DNA of 64,000 bases from assembly GCA_051657745.1 (NCBI GenBank), contig JBOFLG010000111.1, positions 1-64,000 on the forward strand. Reading direction: 5' to 3'. The stretch's first letter is position 1, and each line of letters starts with the position of its first letter. Below are positions 26,206 through 32,899 of this stretch, piece by piece. Below the pieces are notes generated by a model. It searched no databases and was not told the origin of the DNA. It worked only from the letters and a program-made list of their open reading frames with translations. Source of the DNA: JBOFLG01 sp051657745 (GTDB taxonomy: Bacteria > Actinomycetota > Actinomycetes > Actinomycetales > Dermatophilaceae). The translations under genes were made by a program, and so were the position numbers.

Positions 26206-26534
26206 TCCCAGCCATCGGTCTCGTGCTGGGCGTGGTCATCGGGCTTCTGCTTCAACCGGCCGTCCCGATATGGCTCCAGCCGTACCTTCCGATCGCCGTC
26301 GTCGCAGCGCTTGATGCGGTGTTCGGAGGGATCCGGGCGATTCTTGATGGGATCTTCAGCGACAAGGTCTTCGTCGTGTCGTTCCTGTCCAATGTCGTGC
26401 TTGCGGCCTTCATCGTGTTCCTTGGTGACACCTTGGGTGTCGGTAGCCAACTGTCCACCGGTGTCGTTGTCGTCCTCGGCGTCCGCATCTTCTCGAACGT
26501 CGCTGCCATCCGTCGGCATCTTTTCGACGCATGA
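26202..26534 (+). CDS. sbp: Small basic protein (Sbp, DUF1290)
   Basis: This is a 110-residue protein made almost entirely of three transmembrane helices (MIPAIGLVLGVVIGLLLQPAV, IAVVAALDAVFGGIRAILDG and VVLAAFIVFLGDTLGVG), with the family motif ALDAVFGGIRA. It is homologous to the Bacillus small basic protein encoded near ftsA and to mycobacterial genes between the two DUF881 proteins. The role is unknown but the three-gene cluster is strongly conserved. GTG overlaps the first DUF881 stop, and the stop overlaps the second. Confidence 0.9.
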   Translation: MIPAIGLVLGVVIGLLLQPAVPIWLQPYLPIAVVAALDAVFGGIRAILDGIFSDKVFVVSFLSNVVLAAFIVFLGDTLGVGSQLSTGVVVVLGVRIFSNVAAIRRHLFDA

Positions 26535-27292
26535 GCCTGCCTCCTGATGTCCCGAGCCCGCCGAGCAACGCCCGGCAAGCCTGGGGGCGCCTGGGCCGAG
26601 CCGGCGCGCCACGGCTGACCCGCGCGAACCTGCTGGCAATGCTGCTGGCCGGCACCCTCGGATTTGCCATCATTGCGCAGGTGCGCCAGACCTCACTCGA
26701 AGGCCTCGAGAGCCTGCGTGAAGACGAGCTGGTGCGGATATTTGCCGACGTCGACCAGGATGGCGATCGGCTCGCCGCCGAGATCAGCGACCTCGAGGTG
26801 TCCCTTGAACGGCTTCGAAGCCAGAGCACCAACGAAGAAGAGGCCCAGCGCACAGCGCAACAGCGTGTCGACGCGCTCGGCATCTTGGCCGGTACGTCCC
26901 CGGCGACCGGTCCGGGCATGGTGATCACGATCCGCGACCCCGACCAAGAGGTCGGGCCGACCGTGCTGCTCGATGCGGTGCAAGAACTTCGTGCGGCGGG
27001 CGCGGAGGCAATCCAGATCGGCACGGTTCGAGTGGTGGCCTCGACCTGGTTCGCCGACGCGGACGGCGGCGTCTCGGTATCTGGAAAGGCGGTCCCGCCG
27101 CCGTACGTCGTTCGGGCAATCGGCGACGGCAACACCCTTGCCGGTGCGATGCAAATTCCCGGTGGCGTTACCGCGACAGTTCGGCGCGCCGGCGGGGATG
27201 CCGAGATTGATATTCGTGACGTGGTCGAGGTCGACGCGTTGCTGGCACCGGACCCACCTCAGTACGCTCGCCCTGTGCCCAGCTCGTCCTAG
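26531..27292 (+). CDS. DUF881 membrane-anchored protein (second copy)
   Basis: The 253 residues have a transmembrane helix at about 32-51 (NLLAMLLAGTLGFAIIAQV), a coiled coil (residues about 60-115) and a DUF881 domain with GPGMVITIRDPDQEVGPTVLLDAVQELRAAGAEAIQIGTVRVVASTWF and PPYVVRAIGDGNTLAGAMQIPGGV. It is paralogous to the gene two positions upstream. The two coiled coils suggest a hetero-oligomer anchored by Sbp, but this is inference. gcvH follows after 46 bases with its own ribosome site. Confidence 0.87.
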   Translation: MSLPPDVPSPPSNARQAWGRLGRAGAPRLTRANLLAMLLAGTLGFAIIAQVRQTSLEGLESLREDELVRIFADVDQDGDRLAAEISDLEVSLERLRSQSTNEEEAQRTAQQRVDALGILAGTSPATGPGMVITIRDPDQEVGPTVLLDAVQELRAAGAEAIQIGTVRVVASTWFADADGGVSVSGKAVPPPYVVRAIGDGNTLAGAMQIPGGVTATVRRAGGDAEIDIRDVVEVDALLAPDPPQYARPVPSSS

Positions 27293-27338
27293 GCACGGTG
27301 TTGTCGTTCCTTGGGAACCCGATCGTCACAGGAGGACC

Positions 27339-27725
27339 ATGACCGAGCTCGAGTACCCTGCCGCTTTGCAGTACACCGCTGAGCACGAATGGGTGCGCAC
27401 CGACGGCGACACTGCTCGCGTCGGGATCACCTCGTACGCCCAGCAAGCCCTGGGTGATGTCGTGTACGTCAGCCTCCCCGCCGTCGGCGACTCAGTGGTA
27501 GCCGGCGACACGTGCGGGGAGGTCGAATCGACGAAGTCGGTGAGTGACCTGTACGCCCCAGTGTCGGGCACCGTGACTGCGGTCAACATCGCCCTGGACA
27601 CGACGCCGGAGTTGGTCAACTCCGACCCATACGGCGAGGGCTGGATGTACGAGTTGACCCCGGATGACGCGGCCGACCTCGATGGGTTGCTCGACGTCAC
27701 TGCCTACACCACTGACCTGTCCTGA
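27339..27725 (+). CDS. gcvH: Glycine cleavage system H protein
   Basis: This lipoyl carrier shuttles the aminomethyl group between GcvP and GcvT. The 128 residues contain the lipoylation site, a lysine in GEVESTKSVSDLYAPVSG, and the typical N-terminus YTAEHEWVRTDGDTARVGITSYAQQALGDVVYVSLP. ATG 27339 has a GGAGG site 3 bases upstream. gcvP is four genes downstream with its own riboswitch; gcvT is not in the window. The order gcvH-garA matches mycobacteria. Confidence 0.95.
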   Translation: MTELEYPAALQYTAEHEWVRTDGDTARVGITSYAQQALGDVVYVSLPAVGDSVVAGDTCGEVESTKSVSDLYAPVSGTVTAVNIALDTTPELVNSDPYGEGWMYELTPDDAADLDGLLDVTAYTTDLS

Positions 27726-27837
27726 TCTCATCATCTCCGGCGGCACTCGATGGCGGCCGCGATCCTGGACTGGGCCGGGGCCACATCGGTGATCTAAGGT
27801 GTGGCATTCGGGTGTCACAGTGGAGGAAGGAGGCGAG

Positions 27838-28296
27838 ATGAGCGCTGACGAACATGGCGGCGACGTACGGCCTGGGCTGGAGCCCACCACCATGCAACTC
27901 GAGGCCGTCGATACGGCCGAGCCGGCGGATGTCGTCCCGGAGTCGGAGCATGTCCTTACCAAGGCGGATCTCGCGACCGTCGATGCGCTGCGCCCGGGTA
28001 CAGCTCTGCTTGTCGTCCTTCGTGGACCGAATACCGGCGCCCGCTTCCTCCTCGATGACGACGAGGTGACCTCGGGCCGTCATCCAGAGAGCGACATTTT
28101 CCTGGACGACGTCACCGTCTCGCGCAAGCACGCCATGTTCCGGCGTGGCGCGGACTCGTATGTCGTCCACGACATCGGGTCGCTTAACGGCACCTACGTG
28201 AACCGTCGACTGGTCGACGAAGTAGCCCTCGCGACGGGCGACGAGGTGCAGATCGGCAAGTTCCGGCTGGTCTTCTACGCCGCAGCCCGCGGCTGA
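27838..28296 (+). CDS. garA: FHA-domain regulator GarA/OdhI-like
   Basis: GarA binds and regulates 2-oxoglutarate dehydrogenase and glutamate enzymes when unphosphorylated, and is switched off by Ser/Thr kinases acting on N-terminal threonines. The 152 residues have an N-terminal tail with a Thr-Thr pair (LEPTTMQLEAV) in the place of the GarA phosphorylation motif, then an FHA domain with SGRHPESDIFLDDVTVSRKHA, DIGSLNGTYVN and LATGDEVQIGKFRLVF. ATG 27838 has a very strong GGAGGAAGGAGG site; GTG 27799 is less likely. Identification rests on synteny with gcvH and the MerR gene. Confidence 0.9.
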   Translation: MSADEHGGDVRPGLEPTTMQLEAVDTAEPADVVPESEHVLTKADLATVDALRPGTALLVVLRGPNTGARFLLDDDEVTSGRHPESDIFLDDVTVSRKHAMFRRGADSYVVHDIGSLNGTYVNRRLVDEVALATGDEVQIGKFRLVFYAAARG

Positions 28297-28344
28297 GCCG
28301 AGCTCCCCACGAACGCCGGGCTCAGGTCGCACCTGTCCGCACGG

Positions 28345-28350
28345 TACGGT
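28345..28350 (+). promoter_or_regulatory. Leaderless -10 element of the DUF151 gene
   Basis: TACGGT is followed by 6 bases and GTG at 28357, with no Shine-Dalgarno sequence. Confidence 0.55.
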
Positions 28351-28356
28351 TGCCGG

Positions 28357-28881
28357 GTGAAGTTGTTGGATGTCCTCGGGGTGCGGGTCGAGATGCCGAC
28401 CAACCAGCCGATCGTCCTGCTTCGCGAACGTGGCGGAACTCGCTACCTCCCGATCTGGATCGGCGCTGCGGAGGCAACCGCTATCGCCTATGCCCAGCAG
28501 GGGGTCGTTCCGCCACGGCCGCTTACGCATGACCTCCTCCGCAATGTCATTGAGTGCCTCGGCCACCGACTCACCCGCGTCCGGATCACTGAACTGCGAG
28601 ACGGCGTCTTCCACGCCATGCTCGATCTGGACGGTGGCGCCGATAGCGGTGGCACCGATGTGGAGTCCCGCTCGTCAGACGCCATCGCTCTTGCGCTGCG
28701 TACTGGCGCTGACATCGTCGCCGACGAGGCACTTCTGGACGAAGCAGGTGTCGAGATGGCCGACACCGAGGACGACGAGGTCGAGAAGTTCAAGGAGTTT
28801 CTCGACCATGTGTCGGCCGACGACTTCGACACCCAGCATGGCGCGGGTGGCGCGGCTCCGGACCCGGGCCCCTCGTCGTAG
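28357..28881 (+). CDS. Bifunctional nuclease family protein (DUF151)
   Basis: The 174-residue protein begins with the conserved BFN/DUF151 segment (LLDVLGVRVEMPTNQPIVLLRERGGTRYLPIWIGAAEATAIA), followed by RPLTHDLLRNVIECLGHRLTRVRITELRDGVFHAML and SRSSDAIALALRTGADIVADEALLDEAG. Family members have been called bifunctional nucleases, but the biological role in actinobacteria (Rv1829-type) is unknown. The acidic tail after residue 135 is unstructured. It lies between garA and a MerR gene as in mycobacteria, except that the other MerR gene normally following garA is missing. Confidence 0.9.
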   Translation: MKLLDVLGVRVEMPTNQPIVLLRERGGTRYLPIWIGAAEATAIAYAQQGVVPPRPLTHDLLRNVIECLGHRLTRVRITELRDGVFHAMLDLDGGADSGGTDVESRSSDAIALALRTGADIVADEALLDEAGVEMADTEDDEVEKFKEFLDHVSADDFDTQHGAGGAAPDPGPSS

Positions 28882-28902
28882 GTCCACTCGTCATCTGGGC
28901 TT

Positions 28903-28941
28903 GGTCCGAATAGGCATCCGCATCTGACGGATGCTCGGACC
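28903..28941 (+). terminator. Terminator hairpin after the DUF151 gene
   Basis: GGTCCGA (28903-28909) pairs with TCGGACC (28935-28941), and CATCCG (28915-28920) pairs with CGGATG (28928-28933), giving a two-part 13-bp stem with a small internal loop and a 7-base apical loop. Confidence 0.65.
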
Positions 28942-28988
28942 GAGTGCCGACACGCCGGCCGATGTCGTCTGCGAGATGATCGCTTTCT

Positions 28989-29022
28989 GTCACATTCGAT
29001 TCTGGAGTCACATCCGTCACAT
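28989..29022. promoter_or_regulatory. Three GTCACAT direct repeats upstream of the MerR gene
   Basis: GTCACAT occurs at 28989-28995, 29007-29013 and 29016-29022, spaced 18 and 9 bp apart, in an otherwise gene-free 216-bp gap. TATCGT near 29062 may be the -10. The array looks like a multi-site operator for the downstream regulator or another factor. Confidence 0.6.
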
Positions 29023-29097
29023 GATCGACCGTGGTGCCGACGCGTCGTCGTCGTCGCGGCGTATCGTCATCGTGTTCTGGACACCGAGGAGGTTGCC

Positions 29098-29670
29098 GTG
29101 GGTTCCACGGGCGAGGCCACGCGCGGCCGGATGTCGGTAGCCGCGCAAGGCGTACTGTTCTCCGACCTCGCTGAGTTCGACGAGGAGGCCGGGTATCGCG
29201 GGCCCACCGCGTGCACCGCCGCAGGGATTACCTATCGACAACTCGACTACTGGGCCCGAACCGGCCTGGTCGAACCCTCGGTCCGCTCGGCCGGAGGATC
29301 GGGAACCCAACGACTGTACGGTTTCCGCGACATCGTCGTGCTCAAGGTAGTCAAGCGGCTCCTCGACACCGGGGTATCCCTCCAGCAGATTCGGGTGTCG
29401 ATCGAGGTCCTGCGGGAGCGCGGCGTCGACGACCTCGCACACATCACCCTGATGAGCGACGGTGCGTCGGTGTACGAGTGCACATCGACTGACGAGGTCA
29501 TTGACCTGCTGCAGCATGGCCAGGGCGTCTTCGGGATCGCTGTCGGGCGGGTCTGGCGCGAGGTGGAGGGCGAACTCTCCCACCTGCCCAGTGAGCGCCC
29601 GGAGCACGAAACGGGGGTGCCGCAGTCCGGCGACGAACTCGGCGCGCGCCGGGCGGCCCGGTTGGCCTGA
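29098..29670 (+). CDS. MerR-family transcriptional regulator (Rv1830-like)
   Basis: The 190 residues carry a winged helix-turn-helix of the MerR family in ACTAAGITYRQLDYWARTGLVEPS, GSGTQRLYGFRDIVVLKVVKRLLDTGVSLQQIRVSIEVLRERG, plus a C-terminal region with ITLMSDGASVYECTSTDEVIDLLQHGQGVFGIAVGRV. This pattern, including the N-terminal QGVLFSDL, closely matches the mycobacterial regulator between the DUF151 gene and gcvP. GTG 29098 has a GAGGAGG site. The signal it senses is unknown; proximity to the glycine riboswitch and gcvP makes them possible targets. Confidence 0.9.
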   Translation: MGSTGEATRGRMSVAAQGVLFSDLAEFDEEAGYRGPTACTAAGITYRQLDYWARTGLVEPSVRSAGGSGTQRLYGFRDIVVLKVVKRLLDTGVSLQQIRVSIEVLRERGVDDLAHITLMSDGASVYECTSTDEVIDLLQHGQGVFGIAVGRVWREVEGELSHLPSERPEHETGVPQSGDELGARRAARLA

Positions 29671-29726
29671 CCGGGCCGGGCTGGCCCAACGCATCGTCGG
29701 TGGTAAATTCGGCGCTGCTGCACACA

Positions 29727-29861
29727 CCGTGTGGGAGAGTCCCCGGCGCATCACGTCGGGGCGCCGAAGGGGCAATTCTCCCCAGAACCTCTCAGGCTCA
29801 AGGACCACACGGCACAGGCACCTCTGAAGCGCGCCGGCATTGCTCGGCTCGACAACAGAGG
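29727..29861 (+). ncRNA. Glycine riboswitch (singlet with 3' ghost aptamer)
   Basis: The aptamer core matches the glycine class: GGGAGAG, GCGCCGAAGGGGCAA and CTCTCAGGCTCAAGGAC in order. P1 is CCGTGTG (29727-29733) with CACACGG (29806-29812). Only one complete aptamer is present. Downstream, CCTCTG (29821-29826) pairs with CAGAGG (29856-29861), around a shortened interior; this fits the vestigial ghost aptamer described for type-1 singlet glycine riboswitches. It precedes gcvP by 44 bases, so glycine should switch on its own breakdown. Confidence 0.93.
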
Positions 29862-29905
29862 GGGAGCGACGAGCCGCACCGTCCGCCCCCCGAGAGGTTC
29901 CCTCG

Positions 29906-32806
29906 ATGTGTCCAGCGTCATCCGCCTGGTTCGACCCCACCACGCTTCCCGCATTCACCGGCCGGCATATCGGACCTCGAGACCGCGATATCGACGAGAT
30001 GCTCACCGTCGTGGGCCACGGGTCGCTGGCAGACCTTGTCGGGACCGCGCTGCCGCACAGCATCCGGACCAACCAGGCGCTCGACATCGAGCCGGCCGCG
30101 TCCGAATCTGCGGTCCTGACCGAGCTCCGCCAACTGGCTGCACGCAACCGGCGGGTTACCTCCATGATCGGCCTCGGCTACTACGGCACGGTGACCCCGG
30201 GCGTCATCCAGCGGAACGTGCTCGAGAACCCAGCGTGGTACACGGCCTATACCCCGTACCAACCCGAGATCTCGCAAGGCCGTCTGGAGGCTCTGCTGAA
30301 CTTCCAGACCATGGTCAGCGACCTCACCGGCTTGCCGTTGTCGGGAGCGTCGCTGCTCGACGAGGCCACCGCCGCCGCCGAAGCAATGACCCTGATGCGG
30401 CGCTCGTCGAAGGCCTCGGCCGACGCGGTGCTGCTGGTCGACACCGGTGTATTCCCCCAGACTCGTGCAGTGCTCGAGACTCGGGCCGCACCGCTCGGTC
30501 TCGCCGTGATCGTCGCCGAACTCGCCGATGTGCAGGATGCTGACCAGTTGCGCGCCGCAGCTGGAGGGGCCGACGTGTTCGGCGTGCTGGTGCAGTACCC
30601 CGCTACCGACGGCCAGCTCACCGATTGGCGGGCCCTCAGCGATGCCGCCCACACCGGGGGAGCGCTCGTCACGGCGGCAGCTGACCTGCTCGCCCTCGTG
30701 CTCGCAGCCCCGCCAGGGGAGTGGGGCGCCGACATCGCCGTAGGCACCACCCAACGCTTCGGCGTCCCGGTCGGTTTCGGCGGCCCCCATGCGGGCTACC
30801 TGAGCGCGCGGGCCGGCCTGGAGCGCACGTTGCCGGGCCGGCTCGTCGGGGTGTCGCTCGACGCTGTCGGGGCACCCGCGTACCGGCTGGCGCTGCAGAC
30901 TCGCGAGCAGCACATCCGCCGGGAGAAGGCCACGTCGAACATCTGCACGGCGCAGGTTCTGCTGGCCGTGATGGCGGGCATGTACGCGGTCTACCACGGG
31001 CCCGACGGCCTGCGCGGCATCGCTCGCACGGTCCACGCCCACGCGAACACCCTGGCTCGCGCACTGGGTGCCGGCGGGCTTGACCTCGCACCTGGCCCCT
31101 ACTTCGACACCCTCGCAGTGCGCGTCCCAGGCCGGGCCAGTGAGGTCGTTGCGGCGGCCCTCGCCGAGGGAGTCAACCTCTGGCCGCGGGATCCCGATAC
31201 CGTGCTTGTCAGCGTTGACGAAACCACCGACCATGCCGACCTGAGCCGAGTCTGTCGGGCACTCGGCGTGGCCGCCCCCGACGCCGTTGCCGACCCGCAG
31301 CTCGCCTGGCCCGCACCGCTGGTCCGTACCTCGGAATACCTCACCCATCCGGTGTTCCACGCTTATCGGTCCGAAACCGCGATGCTGCGTTACCTGCGCC
31401 GGCTCGCCGATCACGACTTCGCCCTCGACCGGGGCATGATCCCGCTCGGCTCGTGCACCATGAAGCTGAACGCCACCACCGAAATGGCGGCAGTGACCTG
31501 GCCGGAGTTCGCCGACCTACACCCCTTCGCGCCGCCCGAGCAGACTCGCGGCATCCGCGACATCGCTCAGCGGCTAAGCACCTGGCTCTGCGAGATCACT
31601 GGCTACGACGCGGTGTCGCTGCAGCCCAACGCGGGTTCGCAAGGAGAGTTCGCTGGGCTGCTGGCGATCGCGGCCTACCATCGGTCCCGCGGCGACCACC
31701 AGCGGCGGGTCTGCCTCATCCCCTCCAGCGCACACGGCACCAATGCGGCCAGCGCGGTGATGGCGGGGATGACAGTCGTCGTCGTCAGAACCGACGCGGC
31801 AAGCGGCAACGTCGACCTCGAGGATTTGCGGGCGAAGATCGAGCTGCACCGTCACACGCTCGCCGCGATCATGGTCACCTACCCCTCGACGCACGGCGTC
31901 TTCGAGGACACCATCGCCGAACTCTGCGCAGTGGTGCACGATGCCGGCGGGCAGGTGTACGTCGACGGCGCGAACCTCAACGCCTTGGTGGGCCTGGCCC
32001 GGCCCGGGCGTTTCGGGGCAGACGTCTCACACCTGAACCTGCACAAGACGTTCTGCATCCCGCACGGCGGTGGTGGGCCGGGTGTGGGGCCGGTGGCGTG
32101 CCGCTCGCACCTGGCGCCGTTCCTGCCGAACCATCCACTCGACACGCAGGCGGGCCCAGATACCGGGGTGGGCCCGGTGGCAGCGGCACCATACGGCTCG
32201 GCCAGCATCCTCCCAATCTCCTGGGCGTACATCCGGTTGATGGGCGGGGCCGGCCTGACCAAAGCCACCGAGGTGGCGGTGCTGGCGGCCAACTATGTCG
32301 CCGCCCGGCTCCGAGGCCATTACCCCGTGCTCTACTCCGGAGCCGGGGGCCTCGTGGCGCATGAGTGCATCCTCGACCTCCGCGACATCACGACGACGAC
32401 CGGCGTCACCGTCGACGACGTAGCCAAGCGGCTGATCGACTACGGCTTCCACGCTCCGACCATGTCGTTCCCGGTGGCGGGAACGCTCATGGTCGAACCG
32501 ACCGAAAGCGAGAACAAGGCCGAGCTCGACCGATTCTGCGACGCGATGATCGCGATCCGGGCCGAGATCGACCAGGTCGCCGCAGGCGCGGTGCCGGTCG
32601 CGGACAGTGTGCTCCGTGGCGCACCGCACACGGCTGAATCGGTGGTGGGCGATTGGGACCGCCGGTACGACCGGACGGCCGCCGTCTATCCCGCAGGCGT
32701 TGACCCGCGGACGAAGTACTGGCCCCCGGTGCGTCGCGTCGACGGGGCGCACGGCGACCGGAACCTGGTCTGTTCGTGCCCGGCACCTGAGGCCTTCGAG
32801 ACCTGA
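29906..32806 (+). CDS. gcvP: Glycine dehydrogenase (decarboxylating), P protein
   Basis: GcvP decarboxylates glycine with PLP and passes the aminomethyl group to lipoyl-GcvH. The 966 residues are the fused two-domain form: an N-terminal half starting FTGRHIGPRDRDIDEML and a C-terminal half with PLGSCTMKLNATTEM and the PLP-binding lysine K714 in HLNLHKTFCIPHGGGGPG. ATG 29906 gives the family N-terminus (the frame back to 29840 lies inside the riboswitch). Control by the riboswitch is direct. A 16-bp tandem duplication covers the stop codon. Confidence 0.96.
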   Translation: MCPASSAWFDPTTLPAFTGRHIGPRDRDIDEMLTVVGHGSLADLVGTALPHSIRTNQALDIEPAASESAVLTELRQLAARNRRVTSMIGLGYYGTVTPGVIQRNVLENPAWYTAYTPYQPEISQGRLEALLNFQTMVSDLTGLPLSGASLLDEATAAAEAMTLMRRSSKASADAVLLVDTGVFPQTRAVLETRAAPLGLAVIVAELADVQDADQLRAAAGGADVFGVLVQYPATDGQLTDWRALSDAAHTGGALVTAAADLLALVLAAPPGEWGADIAVGTTQRFGVPVGFGGPHAGYLSARAGLERTLPGRLVGVSLDAVGAPAYRLALQTREQHIRREKATSNICTAQVLLAVMAGMYAVYHGPDGLRGIARTVHAHANTLARALGAGGLDLAPGPYFDTLAVRVPGRASEVVAAALAEGVNLWPRDPDTVLVSVDETTDHADLSRVCRALGVAAPDAVADPQLAWPAPLVRTSEYLTHPVFHAYRSETAMLRYLRRLADHDFALDRGMIPLGSCTMKLNATTEMAAVTWPEFADLHPFAPPEQTRGIRDIAQRLSTWLCEITGYDAVSLQPNAGSQGEFAGLLAIAAYHRSRGDHQRRVCLIPSSAHGTNAASAVMAGMTVVVVRTDAASGNVDLEDLRAKIELHRHTLAAIMVTYPSTHGVFEDTIAELCAVVHDAGGQVYVDGANLNALVGLARPGRFGADVSHLNLHKTFCIPHGGGGPGVGPVACRSHLAPFLPNHPLDTQAGPDTGVGPVAAAPYGSASILPISWAYIRLMGGAGLTKATEVAVLAANYVAARLRGHYPVLYSGAGGLVAHECILDLRDITTTTGVTVDDVAKRLIDYGFHAPTMSFPVAGTLMVEPTESENKAELDRFCDAMIAIRAEIDQVAAGAVPVADSVLRGAPHTAESVVGDWDRRYDRTAAVYPAGVDPRTKYWPPVRRVDGAHGDRNLVCSCPAPEAFET

Positions 32807-32824
32807 GCCCTTCGAGACCTGAGC
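32793..32824 (+). repeat. 16-bp tandem duplication over the gcvP stop
   Basis: CCTTCGAGACCTGAGC occurs twice in direct succession (32793-32808 and 32809-32824). The first copy contains the gcvP TGA at 32804-32806. It looks like a recent slippage event. Confidence 0.85.
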
Positions 32825-32834
32825 CCCAGACAGC

Positions 32835-32869
32835 CGGATGACGACGGCGGGCGTTCGTGTCGTCATCCG
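32835..32869. terminator. Bidirectional terminator between gcvP and sbcC
   Basis: CGGATGACGAC (32835-32845) and GTCGTCATCCG (32859-32869) form a perfect 11-bp stem with a 13-base loop in the convergent gap. It can serve both genes. Confidence 0.7.
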
Positions 32870-32899
32870 CCGCGATCCGGGACCCCCAGACCGGACTGG

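Noticed and set aside
29813..29875. Second complete glycine aptamer
   Set aside because: Only the P1-like stem CCTCTG/CAGAGG remains. The conserved GCCGAAGG and CTCAGG elements are missing.
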